The notes below the pieces were generated by a model that saw nothing but the letters and a program-made list of their open reading frames with translations, searched no databases and was not told where the DNA came from. The translations under genes were made by a program, and so were the position numbers. Source: Lentzea waywayandensis (lineage in GTDB: Bacteria > Actinomycetota > Actinomycetes > Mycobacteriales > Pseudonocardiaceae). Taken from it: 64,000 nucleotides of DNA. Location of the stretch: positions 248,001 to 312,000 of the forward strand of contig NZ_FOYL01000008.1 in NCBI RefSeq assembly GCF_900115955.1, written 5' to 3'. The first letter of the stretch is position 1. Every line of letters begins with the position of its first letter. This document shows, one piece after another, positions 39,110 to 47,003 of the stretch.

Positions 39110-39128
39110 GACAGGGAACTTTCCTGAC
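39110..39128 (-). promoter_or_regulatory. CsnR-like operator upstream of the chitosanase gene
   Basis: On the minus strand it reads GTCAGGAAAGTTCCCTGTC, a near-perfect palindrome, 13 bases before the chitosanase start. The same word occurs before the 43906 gene. It resembles AGGAAAGTTTCCT operators described for ROK-family repressors of actinobacterial chitosanases. Confidence 0.65.
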
Positions 39129-39181
39129 TGAAAGCGGCGGCAGGCTTACTGTGCGCAATTCACGTCTTACCCGTCAAGGGC

Positions 39182-39745
39182 CTACGGCTTACGTCCCAGA
39201 AGTCCAATCAGTCGCGATTGGTCGTCGGCGTCCGCGGCAACCGGAACGGGCGAATCGAACATCGACGAACCACTCCAGTCCTCGATGTTCCGTTCGACGT
39301 AGGACAGAACCGTCGAGGCGAGATCGGGATCAATTCGTTCGTCCGCGCCGATCGAGCGCGCCAGATCCCAGGTGTGGACCGCGAGATCCGTGGTCATCTG
39401 CCAGCAGTACTCCTCGGCGTCCAGCAGCCCCGACGACACGTGCACGGGTTTCGCCAGCGCGTGCTTGCCGAGCCACGCCTCGCGCGCCGCCGCGGCCGCC
39501 ACGACCCAGGACACGAGCGGGTCGTCGCCCAGGTTGTCGTGGTCGAAGCGGTCACCGACCTGCTTCGCCGTGCAGCCGGCGAGCAGTTCCGGGGCCCAGA
39601 GCTGCTCGTAGACCAGGTGGCCGACGAGGTCTCTGACCGACCACTCCCGGCAGGGGGTGCCGAGCGACCACTGGTCCGGAGCGATCTCCCGGACCCGCCG
39701 GTCGAACTCCGTCATCGCCACGCCGTGCGCCTGGATCAAGTCCAT
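39182..39745 (-). CDS. TIGR03086-family DinB/mycothiol-dependent metal-binding protein
   Basis: A 187-residue protein. TPCREWSVRDLVGHLVYEQLW (first metal His region), WLGKHALAKPVHV, and QMTTDLAVHTWDLARSIG (second His) fit the maleylpyruvate-isomerase N-terminal/TIGR03086 group. Members are four-helix-bundle proteins that bind divalent metal and, in actinobacteria, are thought to use mycothiol as a thiol cofactor. ATG 39745 starts the typical DLIQAHGVAMTEFDRRV helix. Neighbour genes give no functional link. Confidence 0.85.
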   Translation of the reverse strand: MDLIQAHGVAMTEFDRRVREIAPDQWSLGTPCREWSVRDLVGHLVYEQLWAPELLAGCTAKQVGDRFDHDNLGDDPLVSWVVAAAAAREAWLGKHALAKPVHVSSGLLDAEEYCWQMTTDLAVHTWDLARSIGADERIDPDLASTVLSYVERNIEDWSGSSMFDSPVPVAADADDQSRLIGLLGRKP

Positions 39746-39888
39746 CCCAGCAGTGCATCAAATCCTGCCCAACCGCGCATCCCGGCGTGAGAGTTGGGCC
39801 ACTCGGACGCAACCCCGATTTCTAACCGTACGAGCGTTCGGCGTAATCTCGACCAGATCCGCCGTGACATCGTTGACACGAGAGGACG

Positions 39889-41364
39889 ATGACTGTGAGC
39901 GCTCCTAGCGCCAGCATCTCCGCGCAGGACAAGGGATTCTTCGGGCACCCCCGAGGCCTGTCCACGCTGTTCTTCACCGAACTCTGGGAACGGTTCTCGT
40001 TCTACGGGATGAAGGCCATCCTCGGCCTCTACCTGTGGACAGCCGTGTCCGAGGGAGGTCTCGGCGTCGACAAGGCGCTCGCTCTGTCGGTCGTGGCCAT
40101 CTACGGCACCGCGGTCTACATGTCCGGTGTCGCCGGCGGCTGGCTCGCCGACCGCGTCTGGGGCGGCCAGCGCTCGACGTTCTACGGCGGCGTGCTGATC
40201 ATGTGCGGTCACATCGCACTGGCACTGCCCATCGGGATCACGGGCGTGTACCTCGGCCTGATCTTCATCGTCTTCGGCACCGGCCTGCTCAAGCCGAACA
40301 TCTCGACCGTCGTCGGCGGCCTCTACGGCCGCGACGACACGCGTCGTGACGCCGGCTTCACGGTCTTCTACATGGCGATCAACATCGGTGGCTTCGTCTC
40401 ACCGCTGATCACCGGCGCGCTCGCGGACGGTGTCGGCTTCCACGCCGGGTTCGCCGTCGCCGCGGTCGGCATGGCGGCGGGCCTGATCCAGTACCGGCTC
40501 GGCCGCAAGAACCTGCGCGGCTCGGCCGCCGTGGCGCCGAACCCGTTGCACCCGAACGAGAAGGGCCGTGTCTACGGCCTGATCGGTCTCATCGCGGTCG
40601 TGATCGGCGCGCTCGGCGTCGTCTCGTACGTGCTGGGTGACGTCGAGGGCGTCATCCTGATGATCAGCATCATGTCGATCATCCTGCCGATCACCTACTT
40701 CACCGTGATGTACCGCAGCAAGAAGACGCTGCCGGAGGAGAAGCCGCGCGTCCTCGCGTACATCCCGCTGTTCGTCGCGGCGGCGATGTTCTGGCTGATC
40801 TTCGAGCAGAGCGCCTCGGTGATCGCGGAGTTCGCGGACTCGCACGTCGACAACCACGTGTTCGGCTGGGAGTTCCCGGTCGCCTGGTTCCAGTCGATCA
40901 ACCCGATCATGATCATCGCGCTGGCACCGGTGTTCGCGTGGCTGTGGCTGAAGCTCAAGGACCGCGCCCCCTCGACCCCGCGCAAGTTCGCCGGCGCGCT
41001 GGTGCTGGTGGGCCTGTCGTTCGTGCTCATGTACTTCGCGAGCAACTCGGCGGCCGACGGCAAGGTGACGCCGCTCTGGCTCGTGCTGATGTTCCTGATC
41101 ATGACCTGCGGTGAGCTCATGCTGTCGCCGGTCGGCCTGTCGGTCACGACGAAGCTGGCGCCCAAGGCGTTCGCGTCGCAGACGATGAGCCTGTGGTTCC
41201 TCGCGGTCTCCGCCGGCACCGGTGTGGCCGCGCAGCTCGTGAAGTTCTACACGACGAGCCCCTCGGCGTACTTCTTCACGCTCGGTGGCGCGGCCGTGGT
41301 CCTCGGTGTCGCGCTCGCGGTGGCGGCTCCGGCCATCCGCAAGCTTATGGCGGGCGTTGAATAA
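39889..41364 (+). CDS. Proton-dependent oligopeptide transporter (POT/PTR2)
   Basis: A 491-residue importer of di- and tripeptides. The POT signature ELWERFSFYGMKAILGLYLW (the ExxER proton-coupling motif) is in helix 1, and GGWLADRVWGGQRSTFYGG, GTGLLKPNISTVVGGLYGRDD and FTVFYMAINIGGFVSPLITG (PTR2 signature 2) follow. About fourteen hydrophobic segments are present, typical of DtpT-type transporters. ATG 39889 has an AGGA just upstream. It is monocistronic, ending in a hairpin. Confidence 0.94.
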   Translation: MTVSAPSASISAQDKGFFGHPRGLSTLFFTELWERFSFYGMKAILGLYLWTAVSEGGLGVDKALALSVVAIYGTAVYMSGVAGGWLADRVWGGQRSTFYGGVLIMCGHIALALPIGITGVYLGLIFIVFGTGLLKPNISTVVGGLYGRDDTRRDAGFTVFYMAINIGGFVSPLITGALADGVGFHAGFAVAAVGMAAGLIQYRLGRKNLRGSAAVAPNPLHPNEKGRVYGLIGLIAVVIGALGVVSYVLGDVEGVILMISIMSIILPITYFTVMYRSKKTLPEEKPRVLAYIPLFVAAAMFWLIFEQSASVIAEFADSHVDNHVFGWEFPVAWFQSINPIMIIALAPVFAWLWLKLKDRAPSTPRKFAGALVLVGLSFVLMYFASNSAADGKVTPLWLVLMFLIMTCGELMLSPVGLSVTTKLAPKAFASQTMSLWFLAVSAGTGVAAQLVKFYTTSPSAYFFTLGGAAVVLGVALAVAAPAIRKLMAGVE

Positions 41365-41384
41365 GTCCTTGGGTAAAGGCGAAA

Positions 41385-41421
41385 GGGAGGCCCGTCGCGG
41401 CGGCGGTGCGGCGGGTCTCCC
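41385..41421 (+). terminator. POT transporter terminator hairpin
   Basis: GGGAGGCCCGTCGC (41385-41398) pairs with 41408-41421 around a 9-base loop; two positions pair only as G-U in RNA. It lies about 20 bases after the POT stop. The rest of the 164-base gap to the P450 gene holds nothing else recognisable. Confidence 0.7.
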
Positions 41422-41528
41422 TCTCGTCTACAAGGATGCACTACGCACATGTGTCATTGGGGCACGAACATTGCTCCAGCCGGGTGAAGTCGAGCACTCC
41501 CCGCAACAAATCTTGCCCCAGGTCAGCA

Positions 41529-42812
41529 TTACTTCACTGCCAGTGACCGTTTGGTTTCGTTGGCACGTACCGGAAGTCGCAACGCGCCGCGGATCAGCTT
41601 GGACCGACGACGGGTCACTGGGCCGTCCGCGCCGAGGTTCGGGAAGCGCTTGAAGAGCTCGTGCAACGCCAGCGAACCCTCGATGCGGCTCAGGCCCGCG
41701 CCGATGCAGTAGTGGATGCCCGCGCTGAACGCGAGGTGCTCGCGTGCGTTGGACCGCGTCGGGTCGAACTTCAGCGGGTCGGCGAAGACGCGTGGGTCGC
41801 GGTTCGCCGCCGCCAGCATCAGCATCACCGGCATGCCCTTCGGCAGGGAAACCCCGGCCAGTTCCAGGCGTTCCCTCGGCCAGCGGATCGTGTACTGCAC
41901 GGGCGGGTCGAGGCGCAGGACCTCCTCGACGAACCCCTCGGCGTACTCGGGACTTTGGGCCAGCGGCGCGATCGTGTGCGGGTTCTCGAACGCCTTGAGC
42001 ACGCCGTTGCTGATCAGGTTGACCGTCGTCTCGAACCCGGCGAAGAGCAACAACCCCGTGGTGGCAACGAGATCCTCGCGGCTCAGGTCCTCGTGCTGGG
42101 TGACGAGGTGGCTGACGATGTCGTCCTTCGGGTTGCGGCGGCGCTCGTCCATCAGGCCGTCGATGAAGTCGTTGTACTCGATGATCGTGGCGTGCAGGTT
42201 CTTGAGCTGCTTGTGCGACCACACGCCGTCGAGCGTCTCCGCCAGCGAGCTTCCCCAGCGCGCGAAGACGTCCTTGTGGTCGTCCGGCACGCCCAGCAGG
42301 TCGGCGATGACCTGGATCGGTACCTGCGACGCGAACTCGGAGACCACGTCGAACCGGTCGTCGAGGCGGTCGAGGTACTGGGTGACGATCTTCTGGATGG
42401 ACTCGGTGCGGTCCTTGAGCGCTCGTGGCGTGAAGAACGGCTGGACGAGCTTGCGCAGCCGGGTGTGCGTCGGCGGGTTCATCATCAGGAACGAGTCCTG
42501 CACCGGGTTGACGATCTTCTCGCCGTCCTTGACCAGCGTGATCGGCACCATCGACGCCTCGTCGAAGGTCGCGGTGATGAACCTGTTGTCCCGCAGCACC
42601 GAGTCGCAGATCTCGCGGCTGGGCGTGACGTAGGCGCCCATGCGGCTGCGCACCATGTCGCCCTTGGCGCGCACCTTCTCGTACATCGGGTACGGGTCGC
42701 GGTCCGGCGGCGAGGCCATGACACCGGCGTACGGGTCACCGAGCAGCGCGTAGCCGCGAACGAGCGTGCGCACCGCGAAGAACTGAGTGGCTGTCTTCAG
42801 CGTGGACGGCAT
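41529..42812 (-). CDS. Cytochrome P450 monooxygenase
   Basis: A 427-residue soluble P450. The I-helix oxygen motif is LLLFAGFETTVN (Ala258-Gly-x-x-Thr-Thr), the ExxR pair is EEVLR (297-301), and the heme ligand is Cys369 in FSAGIHYCIGAGLSRIEG. MMNPPTHTRLRKLVQPFFTPR is the C-helix. This resembles the actinobacterial CYP107/CYP140-type enzymes; the oxidised substrate is unknown and no ferredoxin gene is adjacent. It starts 31 bases after the TetR stop on the same strand, so it is probably the regulator's target. Confidence 0.95.
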   Translation of the reverse strand: MPSTLKTATQFFAVRTLVRGYALLGDPYAGVMASPPDRDPYPMYEKVRAKGDMVRSRMGAYVTPSREICDSVLRDNRFITATFDEASMVPITLVKDGEKIVNPVQDSFLMMNPPTHTRLRKLVQPFFTPRALKDRTESIQKIVTQYLDRLDDRFDVVSEFASQVPIQVIADLLGVPDDHKDVFARWGSSLAETLDGVWSHKQLKNLHATIIEYNDFIDGLMDERRRNPKDDIVSHLVTQHEDLSREDLVATTGLLLFAGFETTVNLISNGVLKAFENPHTIAPLAQSPEYAEGFVEEVLRLDPPVQYTIRWPRERLELAGVSLPKGMPVMLMLAAANRDPRVFADPLKFDPTRSNAREHLAFSAGIHYCIGAGLSRIEGSLALHELFKRFPNLGADGPVTRRRSKLIRGALRLPVRANETKRSLAVK

Positions 42813-42843
42813 ACGTCCACATTGAGTGGTACGCGAAGAACTC

Positions 42844-43437
42844 TCAAGAGTTGCGGCGGTGTCGCCGCACGGTTTCTTCGACTAGATCGAGTACGGGTTC
42901 CATGTCGTCTGCGGGCAGGCCCATCGCGAGGTGCGAGACGAGGCCTTCGAGGACGAGCTCCAGGAAGCTGGTCAGCACCGTCACGTCGACGTCGTCGCGC
43001 AGGTTGCCGGCTTCTCGTTGCCGGATCAGGCGCTGACGGGTCGCGGCGGTGAGCTGCTCGCTGCGCTCGGCCCAGCGCGCCCGGAAGTCCGGGTCCGTCC
43101 GGAGCCTGCGAGAGACCTCGAGGCGCGTGCCGAGCCAGTCGGCGGCGTGCTCCTCGTCCCTTTTCTCCGGTTCGTCGAGAAGGTCGCGCATGACCTGGAC
43201 GAGGCCCTGTTCGGCCACCACGTCGGCCATGCGGAGCGCGTCGTCCTCGGCGAGTGCGAGGAAGAGCGACTCCTTGTCGCGGAAGTGGTGGAAGATCGCA
43301 CCGCGAGAGAGTCCCGTTGCCTCTTCCAGACGGCGTACGGTGGCACCTTCGTAGCCGTGTCGCGCGAAACAGGAACGCGCGCCGTCGAGGATCTGACGGC
43401 GGCGGGCGTCGAGGTGGTCCTGACTGACCCTGGGCAC
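42844..43437 (-). CDS. TetR-family repressor
   Basis: A 197-residue regulator. N-terminal HTH is ILDGARSCFARHGYEGATVRRLEEATGLSRGAIFHHFRDKESLF. The C-terminal ligand domain includes LEVSRRLRTDPDFRARW and TSFLELVLEGLVSHLAMGL, resembling the BetI/TetR_C_6 group. GTG 43437 is chosen because the family start VPRVSQDHLDARRRQIL fits; longer in-frame starts read through the operator. A perfect 24-base palindrome lies 31 bases upstream, so autoregulation and control of the P450 are likely. Confidence 0.93.
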   Translation of the reverse strand: MPRVSQDHLDARRRQILDGARSCFARHGYEGATVRRLEEATGLSRGAIFHHFRDKESLFLALAEDDALRMADVVAEQGLVQVMRDLLDEPEKRDEEHAADWLGTRLEVSRRLRTDPDFRARWAERSEQLTAATRQRLIRQREAGNLRDDVDVTVLTSFLELVLEGLVSHLAMGLPADDMEPVLDLVEETVRRHRRNS

Positions 43438-43468
43438 CGGTAGATGGTCGCAGGGGGAGGGCGGGAAA

Positions 43469-43492
43469 TCCAATCCGTACGTACGGATTGGA
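43469..43492. promoter_or_regulatory. Perfect 24-base palindromic TetR operator candidate
   Basis: Half-site TCCAATCCGTAC (43469-43480) is followed immediately by its exact complement to 43492. It sits 31 bases upstream of the TetR start. A perfect palindrome of this length and place is typical of a TetR-family operator. Confidence 0.85.
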
Positions 43493-43591
43493 CACGTCCA
43501 TCTGTGTGATCTTCCCGGCGGATCCCTTTCGTGTGGATCATCGGGCGGGCCTGCGTGAACGGGCGGGCTTCCGGCCATATCCTTCCGCGCC

Positions 43592-43744
43592 ATGGACACG
43601 CAGGAGATCATCAAGCTGTCGGCGCTCGCTGAGCGCCTCGGGTGGCAGCGGCGTGAGTCCACAGGCGTGCACGTGGTCGATCTGCTGCTCAGTCGCACCG
43701 TCACGGATCTCATCGCCGCCCTCGCGGAGAACCGGGATCGGTAA
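43592..43744 (+). CDS. Possible 50-residue protein
   Basis: ATG 43592 stands eight bases after TATCCT, a leaderless-type -10. The frame (MDTQEIIKLSALAERLGWQR, then ESTGVHVVDLLLSRTVTDLI and AENRDR) is amphipathic and codon-plausible, with GC-rich third positions. No domain is recognised. It lies alone between the TetR promoter and the large secreted protein. Support is modest. Confidence 0.45.
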   Translation: MDTQEIIKLSALAERLGWQRRESTGVHVVDLLLSRTVTDLIAALAENRDR

Positions 43745-43823
43745 CGGGATCTGGTAAGCGCTTTCCCGCAGTTCCCGGAGGGGGTTGACTCCGGATGTCG
43801 CGGGTGGTGTGATCTGCGCGACA

Positions 43824-43842
43824 GTCAGGAAAGTTTCCTGTC
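43824..43842 (+). promoter_or_regulatory. CsnR-like operator upstream of the sugar dehydrogenase gene
   Basis: GTCAGGAAAGTTTCCTGTC, palindromic apart from one arm position, lies 63 bases before GTG 43906. It matches the operator-like word before the chitosanase gene at 18 of 19 positions in the same orientation relative to the gene. Confidence 0.65.
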
Positions 43843-43905
43843 TAAAACTGAATCCGCCGCCGCTCCGTCGTGATCCCCCTACCCGTCTTTGTGGGAGGCA
43901 CAACA

Positions 43906-46857
43906 GTGGCACCGAGTAGAAGCCGGACGTTTCGCACGTTCGGCGCGATGGGTGTTGCCTGCACAACAGCCATCGCCGTGATGTCGGTACCGGAGTCGGC
44001 CCTCGCGGCGCCGGTCCGGTACGAAGCGGAGAGCGCGACGATCTCGCAGGGCGTGGTGGAGTCGAACCACGCCGGATTCTCCGGAACCGGGTTCGTCAAC
44101 GTCGACAACGTCGTGGGGAGCTCGGTCGAGTTCACCGTCAACGCCTCGAAGGCGGGCCAGGCGAAGCTGGTCTTCCGCTACGCCAACGGAACCGCGGACA
44201 ACCGGCCGGTCGACGTGAGCGTCAACGGCGGTCTCGCCGTCGACGAGCGCGCCTTCGCGGGCACCGGCGCGTGGACGACGTGGGTGTCGGCCGAGAACAC
44301 CGTGAACCTGAACGCGGGCGCGAACAAGATCAAGCTCACGTCCACCGGTGCCACCGGCGGCCCGAACCTCGACTACCTCGAGGTCGACGAGATCGCCGGC
44401 GTTCCCGCCCTGGAGCAGGAGGCGGAGAACGCGACGATCTCTCAAGGTGTCGTGGAGTCCAACCACGCCGGGTTCTCCGGCACGGGCTTCGTCAACTACG
44501 ACAACGTGATCGGCTCGTCCGTCGAGTACACGATCAACGCGGACTCCGGCGGCGAGCACGAGCTCACGTTCCGCTACGCCAACGGAACGACGGTCGACCG
44601 CCCGGTCTCGGTGACCGTGGACGGCGCGAACGCCCAGACGGTCTCGTTCCCCGGCACGGGCGCGTGGACGACGTGGCAGACGCGGACCCTCAAGGTCACG
44701 CTGCACGCCGGTTCCAACAAGATCAAGGCGACCGCGACGACCGCGAACGGCGGCCCGAACGCGGACAAACTGACCGCGGTCCTGACCGGCCCCGCGGACA
44801 ACGAGGCGCCGACGCCGCCGCGCAACCTCCAGTTCGTCAGCTCCACCCACAACTCGGTGTCGCTGAAGTGGGAGGCGGCCACCGACAACGTGGGCGTCAC
44901 CGGCTACGACATCTACCAGCACGGCCAGCTCGTCACGAGCGTCGGCAACGTGCTGGAGGGCACCGCGACCGGCCTGCGCGCCGACACCCTCTACGACTGG
45001 ACCGTGTTCGCGAAGGACCGGGCGGGCAACGTCTCGCAGGCCTCGAACAACGTCCCGGGCCGCACTCAGCCCGCGCCGCCGGACAGCCAGGCGCCGACCA
45101 CTCCCGGCACGCTGCGGTCGACCGGCACCACCTCGACCAGCGTCTCCATCGCCTGGGGTGCCTCCACGGACAACGTGGCCGTCACCGGTTACGAGATCCA
45201 CTTCGACGGTGCTCTCAAGCAGACCGCCGACGGTTCGGCCACGTCCGCGACCGTCGCGGGCCTGGTCAACGGCCAGACGTACCTGGTGAAGGTGCGGGCG
45301 AAGGACGCGGCGGGCAACTTCTCGGCGTTCTCGAACGAGATCTCCGTCAAGCCCGGCGCGGGCGGCGGCACCGGCGTGCCGAACCCCGGCTCCGTCACAC
45401 AGATCGCCGGTGGCGTCGACGTGGCGTGGGGCCTCGCGTTCCTGCCGGACGGCTCGGCGTTGGTGACCGAGCGCGAGACGTTCAACGTCCTGCGGATCAC
45501 CGAGGGCGGCACCAAGACCGTGATCGGGAAGGTGCCCGGCGCGGTCGGCACCAACGGTGAGGGCGGCGCGCTCGGCATCGAGGTCTCGCCGAACTGGGCG
45601 TCCGACCGGTTCATCTACATCTACCACACCTACGCGAGCGGAAACCGCCTGGTCAGGGCGCAGTTCGACGGTGCTCAGCTGTCCGGATGGACGACGTTGC
45701 TCGACGGTGTGCCGAAGAACCGCTACCACAACGGCGGGCGCCTGCGGTTCAGCCCGGACGGCCGTTTCCTGTTCATCTCCACCGGTGACGCGCAGAACGG
45801 CAACAACGCGCAGAACCTGAACACCAACGCCGGCAAGATCCTGCGGATCAACCCCGACGGCTCCATCCCCGCCGACAACCCGTTCTCGGGCAAGGCGATC
45901 TGGAGCTACGGCCACCGCAACGTGCAGGGCCTCGACTTCGACTCGCAGGGCCGTCTGTGGGCCTCGGAGTTCGGCAACTCGTCGCAGGACGAGGTCAACC
46001 TGATCACCAGGGGCGGCAACTACGGCTGGGACGCCTGTGAAGGGACGTCGGGCAACTGCACCGGCACCATCCCGCCGAAGAAGACCTGGTCGACCTCGCA
46101 GGCCTCACCCTCGGGCCTGACGATCATCAACGACTACGTCTTCGTCGCCACGACCGTCGGCCAGCGCATCTACCGGATGCGCATCGATGCCAACGGCAAC
46201 CTCGTCGACCAGCAGATCTACTTCCAGGGCACCTACAACCGCCTGCGCACGGTCGAGGTGGACCGCGACGGCGACATCTGGCTGACGACGACGACCGACA
46301 AGGACGGCTCGGCCGGCAACGACCGCGTCCTGCACATCGACATCGTCTACGAAGGCGGTGGCGGCGGCGGTTTCAAGCTGACGTCCTCGGCGTTCGCGGA
46401 CGACGCGATGATCCCGGCCAAGCACACCTGCGCCGGTGACGGTGTCGCCGGTCAGGACCCGTCGCCGCCGTTGGCGTGGGGCGAGTCCACCGGGGCGCAG
46501 GCCTACGCGATCGTGTTCGCGGACCGCGTGAACTCCGGCAACAAGCTGCACTGGGCGATCTGGGACATTCCGGGCTCCACCCGGTCGTTGCCGGAGAACC
46601 TCGGGTCCGGGTTCGCGGTGCCCGGTCAGGGGTCGGCCAAGCAGAAGGCGATGGGGTCCGGGGGCAACGCCCTGAAGTACTTCGGACCCTGCCCCGGCGG
46701 CTCGACCAACCCGTACACGTTCACGTTGTACGCGTTGAGCACCACGACCGTGCCCGGGATCACTTCCAGTTCGACGATGGCCCAGATCGAGACGGCCATC
46801 AAGAACGCGTCAACCGCCAACACGGTGCTGCGCGGCCGTTCGAACGCCAGCACGTAA
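43906..46857 (+). CDS. Secreted CBM-CBM-FN3-FN3-PQQ sugar dehydrogenase-PEBP protein
   Basis: A 983-residue multidomain exported protein. A signal peptide ends near SALAA; two carbohydrate-binding modules of the CBM35/CBM6 type (about 38-160 and 168-290) each contain AEAxATISQGVVESNHAGFSG; two fibronectin III domains lie at about 300-480. A PQQ-dependent sugar dehydrogenase beta-propeller (about 495-800) has DVAWGLAFLPDGSALVTER, NGGRLRFSPDGRFLFISTGD and NTNAGKILRINPDGS; a C-terminal YbhB/PEBP-like domain (about 820-983) has IPAKHTCAGDG and HWAIWDIPGSTRSLP. It probably binds polysaccharide and oxidises sugar ends. GTG 43906 follows GGGAGG. A GTG at 43870 is in frame but less likely. Confidence 0.87.
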   Translation: MAPSRSRTFRTFGAMGVACTTAIAVMSVPESALAAPVRYEAESATISQGVVESNHAGFSGTGFVNVDNVVGSSVEFTVNASKAGQAKLVFRYANGTADNRPVDVSVNGGLAVDERAFAGTGAWTTWVSAENTVNLNAGANKIKLTSTGATGGPNLDYLEVDEIAGVPALEQEAENATISQGVVESNHAGFSGTGFVNYDNVIGSSVEYTINADSGGEHELTFRYANGTTVDRPVSVTVDGANAQTVSFPGTGAWTTWQTRTLKVTLHAGSNKIKATATTANGGPNADKLTAVLTGPADNEAPTPPRNLQFVSSTHNSVSLKWEAATDNVGVTGYDIYQHGQLVTSVGNVLEGTATGLRADTLYDWTVFAKDRAGNVSQASNNVPGRTQPAPPDSQAPTTPGTLRSTGTTSTSVSIAWGASTDNVAVTGYEIHFDGALKQTADGSATSATVAGLVNGQTYLVKVRAKDAAGNFSAFSNEISVKPGAGGGTGVPNPGSVTQIAGGVDVAWGLAFLPDGSALVTERETFNVLRITEGGTKTVIGKVPGAVGTNGEGGALGIEVSPNWASDRFIYIYHTYASGNRLVRAQFDGAQLSGWTTLLDGVPKNRYHNGGRLRFSPDGRFLFISTGDAQNGNNAQNLNTNAGKILRINPDGSIPADNPFSGKAIWSYGHRNVQGLDFDSQGRLWASEFGNSSQDEVNLITRGGNYGWDACEGTSGNCTGTIPPKKTWSTSQASPSGLTIINDYVFVATTVGQRIYRMRIDANGNLVDQQIYFQGTYNRLRTVEVDRDGDIWLTTTTDKDGSAGNDRVLHIDIVYEGGGGGGFKLTSSAFADDAMIPAKHTCAGDGVAGQDPSPPLAWGESTGAQAYAIVFADRVNSGNKLHWAIWDIPGSTRSLPENLGSGFAVPGQGSAKQKAMGSGGNALKYFGPCPGGSTNPYTFTLYALSTTTVPGITSSSTMAQIETAIKNASTANTVLRGRSNAST

Positions 46858-46881
46858 GAAACATCTCCACCAGGTGAGACG

Positions 46882-46913
46882 AGTGCCCGTACGCACGCGT
46901 GCGTACGGGCACT
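46882..46913 (+). terminator. 32-base palindromic terminator
   Basis: A perfect palindrome: AGTGCCCGTACGCACG (46882-46897) followed directly by its complement to 46913. It can fold with a 4-base loop, 25 bases after the sugar dehydrogenase gene, and is followed by TCACTTGTTTCG. Confidence 0.82.
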
Positions 46914-47003
46914 TCACTTGTTTCGTAAGGATTTGAGAGCTGCAACTGTCAGACCCCGCGTGTAGCGTCGAACGGGCCAGACGATCACGGGGAGTGTGGC
47001 AGC

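Noticed and set aside
43879..45915. 678-codon minus-strand frame opposite the secreted sugar dehydrogenase
   Set aside because: Val/Arg/Gly-rich shadow with no motif; the plus strand shows clear domains.
46882..46913. 32-base palindrome considered as an integration or recombination site
   Set aside because: Position immediately after a stop codon and foldback form fit a terminator; no second copy or integrase is present.
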